Source: Amycolatopsis sp. cg9
GTDB taxonomy: Bacteria > Actinomycetota > Actinomycetes > Mycobacteriales > Pseudonocardiaceae
DNA: 64,000 nucleotides
Assembly (NCBI RefSeq): GCF_041346945.1
Contig: NZ_CP166850.1
Coordinates: 1,798,001-1,862,000 of the forward strand
Reading direction: 5' to 3'
Shown here: piece after piece, positions 51,011-60,546 of the stretch
Position numbering within the stretch: position 1 is the first letter of the stretch
Layout: every line of letters starts with the position of its first letter
The notes under the pieces: generated by a model
Told to the model about the DNA's origin: nothing
The model's input: the letters and a program-made list of their open reading frames with translations, nothing else
Databases searched by the model: none
Made by a program: the position numbers and the translations under genes

Positions 51011-52130
51011 AGACAACGTCCGGAAGATCTGGTCCGAAGCCGAACTCGACGCGGCTTTGGCCGATCTGCACGGCGACGTCGACGACGAGGACGGGCTGGC
51101 GTTCGCCCGCGCGTCCCTGATGGCGGCGGCCGACGGGCCCGAGGCCCCGGCCCCCCGCCGCACCGGCACCTGGCGCTGGCTCGCCGTGGCGGCGGCGGTC
51201 GTCACACTGGTGGGCGGCCTGGCGGTCCTGACGTCGCTGCGGCCGTCGGACCCGGAGCCGGCCCGCCCGGCGGCGACCCTCGCCGACCTGGACCGGCCGC
51301 TGGAGCCGGGCGAGTTCCGCTACGCGCAGAAGCTCAGCTGGGTCCCGGAAACGGCGAACGGGAAGCCGTTCCAGGTCCAGCGCAAGGTGGAGCTGTGGAT
51401 CCCGGCGGACCCGAAGGGCCTGTGGCACCGGCGCACGTCATCGACGGGCGCGGTGCGGGAGCTCCGCCCCGGCGAGGCGGTGCGGATCGACCAGACGCCC
51501 ACCGACGAATACGGCCCGGGCGGCCGGTTCCCCGGCGAGCCCGCCCGGCCCGGGACGACGATGCCGCACTGGAACACGCCGTTCCAGAACTGGCTGAGCC
51601 CCGACGCCGCGCTGGTCGCCTCCCTGGTCCCGGACCGGGCGACGCTGGCCAAGCGCCTGAGCTACGACACCATCGACACCACCGACGACGGCCGGATCCA
51701 CACCGCCACGGAGTCGCTCACGATGGTGCGCATGGTGCTGGAGCTGGGCCTGGTCCCGAAGGACGTCCGCTTCGCCCTGCGCGAGGCCCTCACCGAGGTC
51801 AACGGGCTCTTCGAGACCCCGGGCCGAGCCCCGGACGGCCGCCCGGCCACGGTGATCGGCGCGAAGGACACGGGCCAGCACCTCTACCTCGACCAGATGA
51901 CGGCACAGCTGGTGGCCTGGGACTTCCCCACGGGAACCCCGACGACGACGACCACCCGGCCGGACGGAACGCCGAACTCCGTGGAGGCCCCGGTGAGCAG
52001 TGCCCACCGCCCACCCAGCTCGGCGATCTCGGCCCCGCTGGCCACGACGATCCCCCTCGCACCCCCGACACCACAGTTCCAGGCGCCGGAGACGGTGTAC
52101 TCGTACGCGATCACCCGCACATCGGGCTGA
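51003..52130 (+). CDS. CU044_5270 family membrane protein, probable partner of the ECF sigma factor
   Basis: A 375-residue protein with one membrane segment at about residues 57-75 (WLAVAAAVVTLVGGLAVLTS) and a long extracellular part with no recognised catalytic motif. The family usually follows ECF sigma genes in actinobacteria. The start is TTG 51003, with GGAGG upstream, overlapping the sigma stop. An anti-sigma role is plausible, but the short N-terminal part lacks a zinc-binding ASD motif. A low-complexity tandem repeat region follows. Confidence 0.8.
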   Translation: MREDNVRKIWSEAELDAALADLHGDVDDEDGLAFARASLMAAADGPEAPAPRRTGTWRWLAVAAAVVTLVGGLAVLTSLRPSDPEPARPAATLADLDRPLEPGEFRYAQKLSWVPETANGKPFQVQRKVELWIPADPKGLWHRRTSSTGAVRELRPGEAVRIDQTPTDEYGPGGRFPGEPARPGTTMPHWNTPFQNWLSPDAALVASLVPDRATLAKRLSYDTIDTTDDGRIHTATESLTMVRMVLELGLVPKDVRFALREALTEVNGLFETPGRAPDGRPATVIGAKDTGQHLYLDQMTAQLVAWDFPTGTPTTTTTRPDGTPNSVEAPVSSAHRPPSSAISAPLATTIPLAPPTPQFQAPETVYSYAITRTSG

Positions 52131-52447
52131 GCGGCGCTCCGGGTTCCGGGGGGCAGCGACCCGAGCCAATCGACACCGGCGACCGAGCCCAGCACCCGGG
52201 ACTGGCAGCAGCCCAAGCCAGTCGACACCGGCGACCAAGCCCAGCACCCGGGACTGGCAGCAGCCCAAGCCAGTCGACACCGACGGCCGGCGGCCTCCGA
52301 GCCAAGCCAGCTCGGCGGCCGCGGCAACCCGAGCTCGGCGCCCGGGGCCGCGGCAACCCACGCCGAGCACCGCAAGCCCGGCAGCGGCCCAAACCGAGCA
52401 CCGCGGTCAGCGGCACCCCGAAGTTCGGGGTGCGCCGAGCACCGGAG
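52131..52447. repeat. 317-bp gap with 52-bp tandem repeat
   Basis: No gene. A 52-bp unit starting CGACACCGGCGACC recurs at 52171, 52223 and 52275 (the third only partly), preceded and followed by more degenerate Pro/Ala-codon-like GC-rich sequence. Reading frames on both strands only translate the repeats. It lies between the convergent CU044 and radA genes. Confidence 0.75.
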
Positions 52448-53806
52448 TCAGCGCGCGTGGCTGGCCGCGTTCAGCGCGTCCGCGACGTTCGCCACTTCCA
52501 GTACCCGGATGCCCGCCGGTGGCTTTCCCGAGTCCGGTGGGACCAGCGCGTGCGTGAAGCCCAGCCGGGCCGCTTCCGCGAGGCGGCGGCTCACGCTCGG
52601 CACGCGGCGGATCTCGCCCGCCAGTCCGACCTCACCCACCGACACCAGCCGTGGCGACAAAGCGACATCGCCGAACGAGGACGTCAGCGCCAGCACCACC
52701 GCCAGGTCGATGCCCGGCTCGGTGATCTTCATGCCGCCGACCGTGGCCGTGTACACGTCCTTGTCGCCCAGCTTCAGGCCGCCGCGCTTCTCCAGGACCG
52801 CGAGGACCATCGCCACCCGCGCCGAATCCAGGCCGCTGACCGCGCGCCTCGGCTGGGGCGCCGACGTCGACGACACCAGCGCCTGTACCTCGCCGAGCAG
52901 CGGCCGCTTGCCCTCCATCGACACCGTGATCGCCGTGCCCGCGACCGGCTCGGCCGTGTGGCTGAGGAACAGCCCCGACGGGTCCGGGACGCCGACGATG
53001 CCTTCTTCCTGCAGCTCGAAGCAGCCGATCTCGTCGGAGGCGCCGAAGCGGTTCTTGATGCCGCGGAGCATCCGCAGCGTCGAGTGCTTGTCGCCCTCGA
53101 ACTGCAGCACCACGTCCACCAGGTGCTCCAGCACGCGCGGGCCGGCCACCGAACCGTCCTTCGTGACGTGCCCCACCAGCACCACCGGCAGCCCGCGCTC
53201 CTTGGCCAGCGCGACCAGCCCGGACGTCACCGCGCGGACCTGCGTCACACCCCCTGGCGAGCCGTCGACCTGCGGGGACGCCATCGTCTGCACCGAGTCG
53301 ACGATCAGCACGCCCGGTTTGACGTCGTCGACGTGCCCGAGGATGGCCGAAAGGTCGCTTTCCGCGGCGAGGTACATCCGGTCGTGGACGTTGCCCGTCC
53401 GCTCGGCGCGCAGCCGGACCTGGCCCGCGGACTCCTCGCCCGTGACGTACAAGGACCGGTCGACCGTCTTCGCCCACTGGTACGCGACCTCGAGGAGCAG
53501 CGTCGACTTGCCGACACCCGGCTCACCCGCGAGCAGCACCACCGCGCCCGGCACCAGGCCGCCGCCGAGCACCCGGTCGAGCTCCGAGACGCCGGTCTTC
53601 CGGGCTCGCGCCGCTTCTACGTCGACTTCGCCGATCGGCCGCGCCGGAGCGCTGGGCGCCCCGGCCGCGACGCGCTGGATGGCCGGCCTGGCCGGCACCC
53701 CGCGCTCCTCGAACGAGCCCCATTCCTGGCACTCCGGACACCGGCCCAGCCACTTGGCCGCTTCGTACCCGCAGCTGCCGCAGCGGTAGGTGGTCCCTTT
53801 CTTCAC
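52448..53806 (-). CDS. radA: DNA repair protein RadA/Sms
   Basis: A 452-residue RecA-like ATPase for branch migration in recombination. The zinc finger uses Cys9, Cys12, Cys23 and Cys26 (RCGSCGYEAAKWLGRCPECQ). Walker A GEPGVGKST is near residue 94, the RadA-specific KNRFG motif (KNRFGASDEIG) near 257, and a C-terminal Lon-like domain ends the protein. Full length. Divergence: lpqE lies 39 bp upstream on the same strand. No disA gene follows, although radA-disA is common in actinobacteria. Confidence 0.96.
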   Translation of the reverse strand: MKKGTTYRCGSCGYEAAKWLGRCPECQEWGSFEERGVPARPAIQRVAAGAPSAPARPIGEVDVEAARARKTGVSELDRVLGGGLVPGAVVLLAGEPGVGKSTLLLEVAYQWAKTVDRSLYVTGEESAGQVRLRAERTGNVHDRMYLAAESDLSAILGHVDDVKPGVLIVDSVQTMASPQVDGSPGGVTQVRAVTSGLVALAKERGLPVVLVGHVTKDGSVAGPRVLEHLVDVVLQFEGDKHSTLRMLRGIKNRFGASDEIGCFELQEEGIVGVPDPSGLFLSHTAEPVAGTAITVSMEGKRPLLGEVQALVSSTSAPQPRRAVSGLDSARVAMVLAVLEKRGGLKLGDKDVYTATVGGMKITEPGIDLAVVLALTSSFGDVALSPRLVSVGEVGLAGEIRRVPSVSRRLAEAARLGFTHALVPPDSGKPPAGIRVLEVANVADALNAASHAR

Positions 53807-53845
53807 CCCGCGAGGCTAGCGGCGACCACCGACAAAACCGGGGAC

Positions 53846-54532
53846 CTACTCCTTGGCGTGCGCCGGCGCCGCCACCGGCAGCTCGACGGTGACCGGTCCG
53901 GCGTTCTTGAAGACGAACGTGACCTTGATGACCTGACCCGGCCACAGCGGCTGCTTCAGCGCGGGCAGCGTCACGGTCGCCTGGCCGACCTTCTCGGGCG
54001 CGGTCGGCGTCGCCGCCGGGCCGGAGGACGGGACCTCGGAGGTGGCCGTCGCGGTCAGGTTGCCCGGGCTGGCGGTCGCCGAGCTGCTGCCGGTCGGGGT
54101 CGACGACGTGGGCGCCCCCGAAGACGACGGCGCGGCCGGGGTCGAGGTCTGCACCTCGTTGGTGGATTCGACGGCGTCGTCCGGGCCGACCACGAGCGAG
54201 TGCGCCGCCACGACGTCCTTGGAGCCGCCGATGGTGGCCTGGGTGCCGTCCTCGGTCGTGACCGAGACGAGCGAGTCGTCCTGGGCGCCCTGGTTCACGA
54301 TCGTCAGCGTCAGCGCCGGGGTCGCGCCCACCGGGTAACCGGGGCCGGACGTCGGGTACTGGACCGCGGCGTTGCGCAGGACAATGGTCTTGACCTGGGC
54401 GTACGTGCCGTTGACCGCGGGCTGCTGCGAGTCGGTCTGGGTGATCTGGCCGGCCCCGCACCCGGCGAGCACGAGCGCGGCACCGAGCGCCAGCACGCCC
54501 GCGCCGAGCACGCGACGATTCTGCAGCCTCAC
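53846..54532 (-). CDS. lpqE: Lipoprotein LpqE-like
   Basis: A 228-residue exported lipoprotein with the lipobox VLAGC (lipidated Cys25). A beta-rich domain with VKTIVLRNAAVQYPTSGPGY and a Ser/Pro/Thr-rich linker (about 125-175) precede a C-terminal strand region. The position opposite carD and beside radA matches LpqE of mycobacteria (Rv3584). The function is unknown. ATG start at 54532. Confidence 0.82.
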   Translation of the reverse strand: MRLQNRRVLGAGVLALGAALVLAGCGAGQITQTDSQQPAVNGTYAQVKTIVLRNAAVQYPTSGPGYPVGATPALTLTIVNQGAQDDSLVSVTTEDGTQATIGGSKDVVAAHSLVVGPDDAVESTNEVQTSTPAAPSSSGAPTSSTPTGSSSATASPGNLTATATSEVPSSGPAATPTAPEKVGQATVTLPALKQPLWPGQVIKVTFVFKNAGPVTVELPVAAPAHAKE

Positions 54533-54807
54533 GTCGCAGTCCTTCCCTTTTCACGGCCTCGTCCCCGCGAAGACTAGCCGGGGTCGATCTCCGGCACCGA
54601 ACCGGTCCGCGTTGCGCCCAAGATCAACCGTCCAAAATGGATTTCGCGGTACCCGCCGAAACGCTTCCCCGCTACCTGCGTGAGCACGGGGGTCCGACGT
54701 TTGTCAACCCCCGCTCAGGCCGCTGACCTGCGAGGACGAGTCCGGCCCGCTAGGTGGGCACTGGCGGCCCGTGCTAGGATGGAGTCAGCGAAAGGGGCAG
54801 AGGACAC

Positions 54808-55299
54808 ATGGTTTTCAAGGTCGGAGAGACCGTCGTCTACCCGCACCACGGTGCCGCACTCATCGAAGCCATCGAGACCCGCGTGATCAAGGGTGAGGAA
54901 AAGAAGTACCTCGTCCTCAAGGTCGCGCAAGGGGATCTCACGGTTCGCGTGCCCGCTGACAACGCCGAGATCGTAGGCGTGCGCGATGTCGTCGGGCAAG
55001 AAGGACTGGACAAGGTCTTCGACGTTCTGCGTGCTCCGCACACCGAGGAGCCAACCAACTGGTCTCGTCGGTACAAGGCCAACCTCGAGAAGCTCGCCTC
55101 CGGCGATGTGAACAAGGTGGCCGAAGTGGTGCGCGACCTCTGGCGGCGAGAGAAGGACCGCGGACTTTCAGCCGGCGAGAAGCGCATGCTGGCGAAGGCG
55201 CGGCAAATTCTGGTCAGCGAGCTCGCGCTCGCGGAGGGCACCGACGAGGACAAGGCTGAGGTCCTCCTCGACGAAGTTCTGGAAACCGCGACGGTCTGA
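54808..55299 (+). CDS. carD: Transcription factor CarD
   Basis: A 163-residue CarD/RbpA-type regulator that binds the RNA polymerase beta subunit and stabilises open complexes at rRNA and other promoters. The N-terminal interaction domain ([20 protein letters not shown]) and the C-terminal helical DNA-binding part ([20 protein letters not shown], then [20 protein letters not shown]) are intact. Length is normal. ATG 54808 has AGAGGA upstream. A TAGGAT -10-like box at 54775-54780 is the only promoter element I can suggest. ispD follows by 44 bp. Confidence 0.96.
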   Translation: MVFKVGETVVYPHHGAALIEAIETRVIKGEEKKYLVLKVAQGDLTVRVPADNAEIVGVRDVVGQEGLDKVFDVLRAPHTEEPTNWSRRYKANLEKLASGDVNKVAEVVRDLWRREKDRGLSAGEKRMLAKARQILVSELALAEGTDEDKAEVLLDEVLETATV

Positions 55300-55343
55300 G
55301 CCCAGGGCAGCCTGCTCGTGGCTGCCTCTACGATCGCGAACCG

Positions 55344-55967
55344 ATGAACGTCGTCGTGATCGTGACCGTCGCACATCATGCCTCCGACTGGGAGCTCGCT
55401 CTCACGCCGGTCCATGGTGAGGCGCTACTCACGCACACCGTGCGGGGGCTGCTCGACGTACCGGAAATCTCTTCGGTGCTCGTGGCGGCCCCCCAGCGGT
55501 GTGCGAAGTCGTATTCCGAGGCCCTCGAGGGGCTTCCGTGCCGGGTCGTCCCCGGCTCGCTCCGGCAGGCCTTCGCCGTCGTCGAGCCCGAAGTTCCCCG
55601 TGACTCAGTTGTACTCCTCCACGACGCTCTGCGTGCCTTCATTCCTGCGCAAACCGTGCGTGACGTGATCGACACCGTCGGTGACGCGGAAGTCGTCGTT
55701 CCGGTGCTGCCGATGGCCGACACGGTGAAGGTGACCGACGACGCTTCGCTCATCGTCGGCACGGAGGACCGCACCCGCCTGCGCACGGCCCAGACACCGA
55801 TCGGCTTCACCCTCGACGCGTTCCTCGCGGCCGGCTTCACGACGGCGGTCCCGGCGGGCGCGGCGACCGTGCCGGGCCACCCGGACGCGATGCGCGTCAC
55901 GACCGATTTCGAACTTTCACTGGCCGAGGCGATCGCGGCGGCACCGAAGAACGAGGAGACGCTGTGA
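55344..55967 (+). CDS. ispD: IspD family cytidylyltransferase with a degenerate N-terminal motif
   Basis: A 207-residue relative of 2-C-methyl-D-erythritol 4-phosphate cytidylyltransferase (MEP pathway). The position between carD and ispF and motifs [19 protein letters not shown] and [19 protein letters not shown] support it. But the nucleotide-binding AAGxGxRxGxxxPK loop is absent (the start is [20 protein letters not shown]), the GG.xR.. loop is PGSLRQ and the TDDAS segment is missing. The conserved catalytic Arg and Lys are therefore lost. It may be inactive, or active by another route. The stop overlaps the ispF start (GTGA). Confidence 0.72.
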   Translation: MNVVVIVTVAHHASDWELALTPVHGEALLTHTVRGLLDVPEISSVLVAAPQRCAKSYSEALEGLPCRVVPGSLRQAFAVVEPEVPRDSVVLLHDALRAFIPAQTVRDVIDTVGDAEVVVPVLPMADTVKVTDDASLIVGTEDRTRLRTAQTPIGFTLDAFLAAGFTTAVPAGAATVPGHPDAMRVTTDFELSLAEAIAAAPKNEETL

Positions 55968-56431
55968 GGATCGGCAACGGGGTCGACGTCCACCCGATCG
56001 AACCGGGCCGCGAGTGCTGGATGGCGGGCCTGCTCTGGCCGGAAGCCGACGGCTGCGCCGGCCACTCGGACGGCGACGTCGCCTCCCACGCGCTGTGCGA
56101 CGCCCTGCTCTCGGCGGCGGGCCTCGGCGACCTCGGCGCGGTGTTCGGCACCGGCGACCCGCGCATGGACGGCGCCCACGGCGCGGACATGCTCGCCGAG
56201 GTCAGGGCCCTGATCGAGGCGGCGGGCTGGCGCGTCGGCAACGCCACGGTCCAGATCGTCGGCAACGCGCCCCGGGTGGGCAAGCGGCGCGAAGAGGCCC
56301 AGGAGGTCCTGTCGGCGGCGGTGGGCGGCCCGGTGAGTGTGTCCGGCACCACATCGGACGGCCTGGGCCTGACGGGCCGCGGCGAAGGCATCGCGGCCTT
56401 CGCGACGGCGCTGCTGCTGGCGGCGGAGTAG
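55964..56431 (+). CDS. ispF: 2-C-methyl-D-erythritol 2,4-cyclodiphosphate synthase
   Basis: A 155-residue MEP-pathway enzyme. The N-terminal metal site [14 protein letters not shown] carries Asp8 and His10, the second site [17 protein letters not shown] the other metal His, and [20 protein letters not shown] is the C-terminal CMP region. Length is normal. GTG 55964 lies in a GTGA overlap with ispD, so the two are coupled. A family B element starts right at the stop codon. Confidence 0.94.
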   Translation: MRIGNGVDVHPIEPGRECWMAGLLWPEADGCAGHSDGDVASHALCDALLSAAGLGDLGAVFGTGDPRMDGAHGADMLAEVRALIEAAGWRVGNATVQIVGNAPRVGKRREEAQEVLSAAVGGPVSVSGTTSDGLGLTGRGEGIAAFATALLLAAE

Positions 56432-56517
56432 CGCCCCAATGTGGCGTTGGTTGCGTCCAGCGCACCCAATGTGGCGTTCGGTGCGTCTGACGCACCGAAC
56501 GCCACATTGGGGCGCTT
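56430..56517. repeat. 87-bp intergenic element, family B, copy 3
   Basis: The core 56431-56517 differs from the copy at 14418 by one base. Outer arms 56430-56448 and 56498-56516 are 19 bp perfect, and inner arms 56465-56486 and 56490-56511 are 22 bp with a CTG loop. It begins directly at the ispF stop and lies before the PPOX gene, so it probably terminates the carD-ispDF region. Confidence 0.88.
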
Positions 56518-56573
56518 GAAGCCGGGCCGGCCGGCCGCGGAATAGGGGCCCGTTCGCGCCGGTTCGGCGTGAT

Positions 56574-56969
56574 ATGTCCCTCACCCTCCCGGCCGCCGTC
56601 CGCGCGCTGATCGACGGGAAGAACTTCGCCACCGTCGCCACCCTCGACGCCGACGGCGGCCCGCAGACCTCCGTCGTCTGGGTCGGCCTCGACGACGGCG
56701 ACCTCGTCTTCAGCGCGACCGAGGACCGGCGCAAGGTCCGCAACCTGCGGCGCGACCCCCGCCTCAGCGTTTCGATCACCGACGCCGAGAACCCGTACCG
56801 GCACACGCAGCTGCGCGGCACCGCCGAGATCACCCCCGACCCCGGCAAGGCGCTCCCCAAGGCGCTGAGCCACAAGTACCTCGGTCAGGACCCGCCGCCC
56901 GAAGGGCCCGAGGTCGAACGCGTCGTCGTGCGGCTGAAGGTCGAGAAGATCGCCGGGAACGTCAAATAG
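56574..56969 (+). CDS. PPOX-class F420/flavin-dependent oxidoreductase 1
   Basis: A 131-residue split-barrel protein of the pyridoxamine-phosphate-oxidase-like class, common as F420-dependent enzymes in actinobacteria. ATLDADGGPQTSVVWVGLDD and RRKVRNLRRDPRLSVSITD mark the cofactor and barrel regions. Homologous to the next gene (about 40-50% by eye). ATG 56574. The two lie 10 bp apart and are probably co-transcribed. Substrate unknown. Confidence 0.86.
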   Translation: MSLTLPAAVRALIDGKNFATVATLDADGGPQTSVVWVGLDDGDLVFSATEDRRKVRNLRRDPRLSVSITDAENPYRHTQLRGTAEITPDPGKALPKALSHKYLGQDPPPEGPEVERVVVRLKVEKIAGNVK

Positions 56970-56979
56970 GGTCCAGACC

Positions 56980-57375
56980 ATGGGTGTGACATTCAACGAG
57001 GCCACCAAGGCCCTGCTCGACGGCCGCAACTACCCGGTCGTGGCCACCACGAACGCCGACGGCTCGCCGCAGAGCTCCGTGGTCTGGGCGCGCCGCGACG
57101 GCGACACCGTGCTCTTCGTGACCGTCCGGGGGCGGCGCAAGGAGCGCAACATCCGCCGCGACCCGCGGGTGTCGCTCTCCGTCTTCGACCTGGCCGACCC
57201 GGAGAACTACGTCGAAATCCGCGGCCGCGCGGAGGTCACCGCCGAGGGCGGGCCCGAGCTGAACGACGAGCTGGCCCGCAAGTACACCGGCGGCGTCTTC
57301 CCGCCCGAGCCGCCGGAGGTGGTGCGCGTGCTCGTGCGCGTGGTGCCCGAACACATCACAGGGCATTCGGCCTGA
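56980..57375 (+). CDS. PPOX-class F420/flavin-dependent oxidoreductase 2
   Basis: A 131-residue paralogue of the preceding gene with TTNADGSPQSSVVWARRDGD and RRKERNIRRDPRVSLSVFD. The identical length and aligned motifs suggest a local tandem duplication. ATG 56980 is 10 bp after the first copy. The C-terminal halves differ more, so the substrates may have diverged. Confidence 0.86.
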   Translation: MGVTFNEATKALLDGRNYPVVATTNADGSPQSSVVWARRDGDTVLFVTVRGRRKERNIRRDPRVSLSVFDLADPENYVEIRGRAEVTAEGGPELNDELARKYTGGVFPPEPPEVVRVLVRVVPEHITGHSA

Positions 57376-57396
57376 GGATCCCGTTAGGCTGAAACC

Positions 57397-58083
57397 ATGA
57401 CGATCAGGGCGGTGTTGTTCGACTTCTCCGGCACCTTGTTCCGCCTGGAACAGGACGAGACCTGGCTCGCCGACCTCACCGACCACACCGGCTCGCCGCT
57501 CGACATCGAGGCGCAGACCGAGCTGATGCGCCGGATGACCGCCCCGGTCGGCCAGGTCGTCGAGCTGGACGCCGAGCACCAGCACGCCTGGCAGCACCGC
57601 GACCGCGACCCCGCGCTGCACCGGAAGGTGTACCTCGAGGTGCTCGGCAAGTCGGGCGTCCCGCAGCGCGACGAGGCCGTCGCGCTGTACGAGCGGCTCA
57701 TCGATCCCAGCCAGTGGACGCCGTACCCGGACACCGAAGCCGCGCTGAAGGCCGCGTCCGAGCGGGGGCTCAAGGTGGGTGTGCTCAGCAACATCGCCTT
57801 CGACATCCGGCCCGCGTTCACCGCCCGCGGGTGGGACGCCTACGTCGACGAATTCGTGCTGTCCTTCGAGGTCGGCGCGGTCAAGCCGGAGCTGGAGATC
57901 TTCCGCAAGGCGGTCGGAGGCCTCGGCGTGCCGGCCACCGAGACGCTGATGGTCGGCGACAGCGAGGAGGCCGACGGCGGCGCCCGCGCGCTGGGCTGCG
58001 AGTTCGCGCTGGTCGACCCGCTGCCGACCGCCGAACGGCCGGATGCCCTGCTCACGGCGTTGCGCGGCTTCGGCATCGCTTGA
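57397..58083 (+). CDS. HAD family hydrolase
   Basis: A 228-residue HAD-superfamily protein. Motif I is VLFDFSGTLFRLE: nucleophile Asp9 is present, but the usual second Asp is Ser11. VGVLSNIAF (motif II), AVKPELEIFRKAVG (motif III) and MVGDSEEADGGARALG (motif IV) are intact. The DxSGT form is seen in haloacid dehalogenase-like branches, so phosphatase activity is not assured. ATG 57397. It is between the PPOX pair and cysS. Confidence 0.85.
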   Translation: MTIRAVLFDFSGTLFRLEQDETWLADLTDHTGSPLDIEAQTELMRRMTAPVGQVVELDAEHQHAWQHRDRDPALHRKVYLEVLGKSGVPQRDEAVALYERLIDPSQWTPYPDTEAALKAASERGLKVGVLSNIAFDIRPAFTARGWDAYVDEFVLSFEVGAVKPELEIFRKAVGGLGVPATETLMVGDSEEADGGARALGCEFALVDPLPTAERPDALLTALRGFGIA

Positions 58084-58125
58084 GGGCCTGCGACGGGGCT
58101 CACGCCGACCCCGTACCCTTCCAGG

Positions 58126-59514
58126 GTGGCCCTACACCTTTTCGACACAGCGACCCGGAGCGTGCGGGAGTTCCACCCCGTCCGTAGCGGAGCGGCGTCG
58201 ATCTACGTGTGTGGTGCCACCGTGCAGGGCGTGCCGCACATCGGGCACATCCGCGGCGCGCTGAACTACGACGTCCTGCGCCGCTGGCTCATCCACAGTG
58301 GACTGGACGTGCTGCTGGTCCGGAACGTCACCGACATCGACGACAAGATCCTGACCAAGGCCGCCGACGCGGACCGGCCCTGGTGGGAGTGGGCGGCGAC
58401 GCACGAGCGCGCCTTCGAACAGGCCTACGACCAGCTCGGCTGCCTGCCGCCGTCGATCAACCCGCGCGCGACCGGGCACATCACCCAGATGGTCGAGCTG
58501 ATGCAGCGCCTGATCGACCAGGGGCACGCGTACGCGACCGAGGGCGACGTCTACTTCTCGGTGAAGTCGTTCGACCACTACGGCGAGCTGTCGCGCCAGG
58601 GCCTCGACGACGTCCAGCAGGGCGAGACGCCGACCCGCGGCAAGCAGGACCCGCGCGACTTCACGCTGTGGAAGAGCGCGAAGCCGGGTGAGCCGTCGTG
58701 GCCGACGCCGTGGGGCGACGGCCGGCCGGGCTGGCACCTGGAGTGCTCGGCGATGGCCACGGCGTACCTCGGCGCGGAGTTCGACATCCACGGCGGCGGG
58801 ATCGACCTGATCTTCCCGCACCACGAGAACGAGCGCGCCCAGTCGAACGCCGCCGGCGACCCGTTCGCCCGCTACTGGCTGCACAACGCCTGGGTGACGA
58901 TGTCCGGCGAGAAGATGTCGAAGTCCCTGGGCAACACCGTGACGATCCCCGCGATGCTGGAGCGCTACCGGGCGGTCGAGCTGCGGTACTACCTGGTGCA
59001 GCCGCACTACCGGTCCAACATCGAGTACTCCGAGGCCGCGGTCTCCGAGGCCGCGCAGGGCTACCGGCGGATCGAGACGTTCCTGCGCCGCGCGGCCGGG
59101 TCCGGCGAGGTCACCATCGGCACGCTCCCGGCTGAGTTCGCGAACGCGCTCGACGACGACATGGCCACCCCGCAGGCGTTCGCCGTGGTGCACAACACGG
59201 TGCGCGACGGTAACGCCGCTCTCGACGCGGGCGACACACCGAAGGCACTCGAACTCGCCGCGGCCGTCCGCGCGATGACCGACGTGCTCGGCCTCGACCC
59301 GCTGTCCGCGCGCTGGTCCGAGGCGGGCGGTTCCGACACGCCCACCAAGGAGGCGCTGGGCTTCCTCGTCGAAGGGCTGCTGGCCGAGCGCCAGCAGGCC
59401 AGGGCCGAGAAGGACTTCGCCCGCGCGGACGCCGCCCGTGACCGCCTCCAGCAGGCGGGCATCGTGGTGGAGGACACCCCCAACGGTCCGCAGTGGACAG
59501 TCAAGTCCGACTGA
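58126..59514 (+). CDS. cysS: Cysteinyl-tRNA synthetase
   Basis: A 462-residue class I aminoacyl-tRNA synthetase that charges tRNA-Cys. The HIGH motif is residues 38-41 (PHIGHIRG) and KMSKS is 263-267. Zinc ligands Cys29, Cys207, His232 and Glu236 match the family. GTG start at 58126. A CysS, not the mycothiol ligase MshC paralogue, as it lies beside rlmB and carries the anticodon-binding C-terminal domain. rlmB follows after 22 bp. Confidence 0.97.
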   Translation: MALHLFDTATRSVREFHPVRSGAASIYVCGATVQGVPHIGHIRGALNYDVLRRWLIHSGLDVLLVRNVTDIDDKILTKAADADRPWWEWAATHERAFEQAYDQLGCLPPSINPRATGHITQMVELMQRLIDQGHAYATEGDVYFSVKSFDHYGELSRQGLDDVQQGETPTRGKQDPRDFTLWKSAKPGEPSWPTPWGDGRPGWHLECSAMATAYLGAEFDIHGGGIDLIFPHHENERAQSNAAGDPFARYWLHNAWVTMSGEKMSKSLGNTVTIPAMLERYRAVELRYYLVQPHYRSNIEYSEAAVSEAAQGYRRIETFLRRAAGSGEVTIGTLPAEFANALDDDMATPQAFAVVHNTVRDGNAALDAGDTPKALELAAAVRAMTDVLGLDPLSARWSEAGGSDTPTKEALGFLVEGLLAERQQARAEKDFARADAARDRLQQAGIVVEDTPNGPQWTVKSD

Positions 59515-59536
59515 GCAACGCAAGGAAACTTTCACC

Positions 59537-60493
59537 ATGGCAGGCAATTCGCGGCGCCAGGGCGCGATCCGCAAGACGGGCACCAAGAAGGGTGCCGTCG
59601 TCGGTTCGGGCGGGCAGCGCCGCAAGGCACTCGAAGGCAAGGGCCCGACCCCGAAGGCGGAGGACCGCCCCGGGCACAAGGCCTACCGCCAGGCGAACGC
59701 CCAGACGAAGCGCGACCAGGCCCGGCAGAAGAAGGCCGACAAGCCGGAGCTGATCGCCGGGCGCAACCCGGTGGTCGAGGCGCTGCGCGCGGGCGTCCCC
59801 GCGACCGCGCTGTACGTCGCGCTGAACATCGAGATCGACGACCGCGTGAACGACGCCGTCCGGCTGGCCGGCGACAAGGGCATCTCGATCCTGGAGATCC
59901 CGCGCGAGGAGCTGGACCGCAAGACGAACCGGGCCGTGCACCAGGGCCTGGGCCTGCAGGTCCCGCCGTTCGAGTACGCCCACCCGGACGAGCTGATGGC
60001 GGCGGCCCGCAACTCGGGCGAGGTGCCCCTGTTCGTCGCGCTCGACGGCGTCACCGACCCCCGCAACCTGGGCGCGGTGATCCGCTCGGCGGCCGCGTTC
60101 GGCGCCCACGGCGTGCTGCTCCCGGAGCGGCGCAGCGCGGGCATGACGGCGGTGGCGTGGCGGACGAGCGCCGGCACGGCGGCGAAGCTCCCGATCGCGG
60201 TGGCGACCAACCTGACGCGGCAGCTCAAGTCGTGGGCGAACGAGGGCCTGATGCTCGTCGGCCTGGACGCGGACGGCTCGGTCGACATCGACGAGCTCGA
60301 GCTGGCGGCGGACCCGCTGGTCATCGTGCTGGGCTCGGAGGGCCGCGGCCTGTCCCGCCTGGTCCGGGAGACGTGCGACGCGACGGTGTCGATCCCGATG
60401 GCGGCGGGCGTGGAGTCGCTGAACGCCTCGGTGGCGGCCGGCGTGCTGCTCGCCGAGGTGGCGCGACGCCGCCGTGTCGCCGGTCGGGTCTGA
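59537..60493 (+). CDS. rlmB: 23S rRNA (guanosine-2'-O-)-methyltransferase RlmB
   Basis: A 318-residue SPOUT methyltransferase that 2'-O-methylates G2251 in the P loop of 23S rRNA. The knot motifs [36 protein letters not shown] and [20 protein letters not shown] are complete. An N-terminal Lys/Arg-rich extension of about 65 residues, common in actinobacteria, precedes the substrate-binding domain. ATG 59537, AAGGAA upstream; downstream of cysS by 22 bp, as in most actinobacteria. Confidence 0.94.
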   Translation: MAGNSRRQGAIRKTGTKKGAVVGSGGQRRKALEGKGPTPKAEDRPGHKAYRQANAQTKRDQARQKKADKPELIAGRNPVVEALRAGVPATALYVALNIEIDDRVNDAVRLAGDKGISILEIPREELDRKTNRAVHQGLGLQVPPFEYAHPDELMAAARNSGEVPLFVALDGVTDPRNLGAVIRSAAAFGAHGVLLPERRSAGMTAVAWRTSAGTAAKLPIAVATNLTRQLKSWANEGLMLVGLDADGSVDIDELELAADPLVIVLGSEGRGLSRLVRETCDATVSIPMAAGVESLNASVAAGVLLAEVARRRRVAGRV

Positions 60494-60546
60494 CACCACC
60501 ACCCGGTCGGGTTAAGGTCACCGTCGGATAAAACCGAGGGGACCCG

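Noticed and set aside
51884..52375. Minus-strand frames across the 52-bp tandem repeat
   Set aside because: They translate only the repeat and the antisense of the CU044 gene, with no ribosome site or domain.
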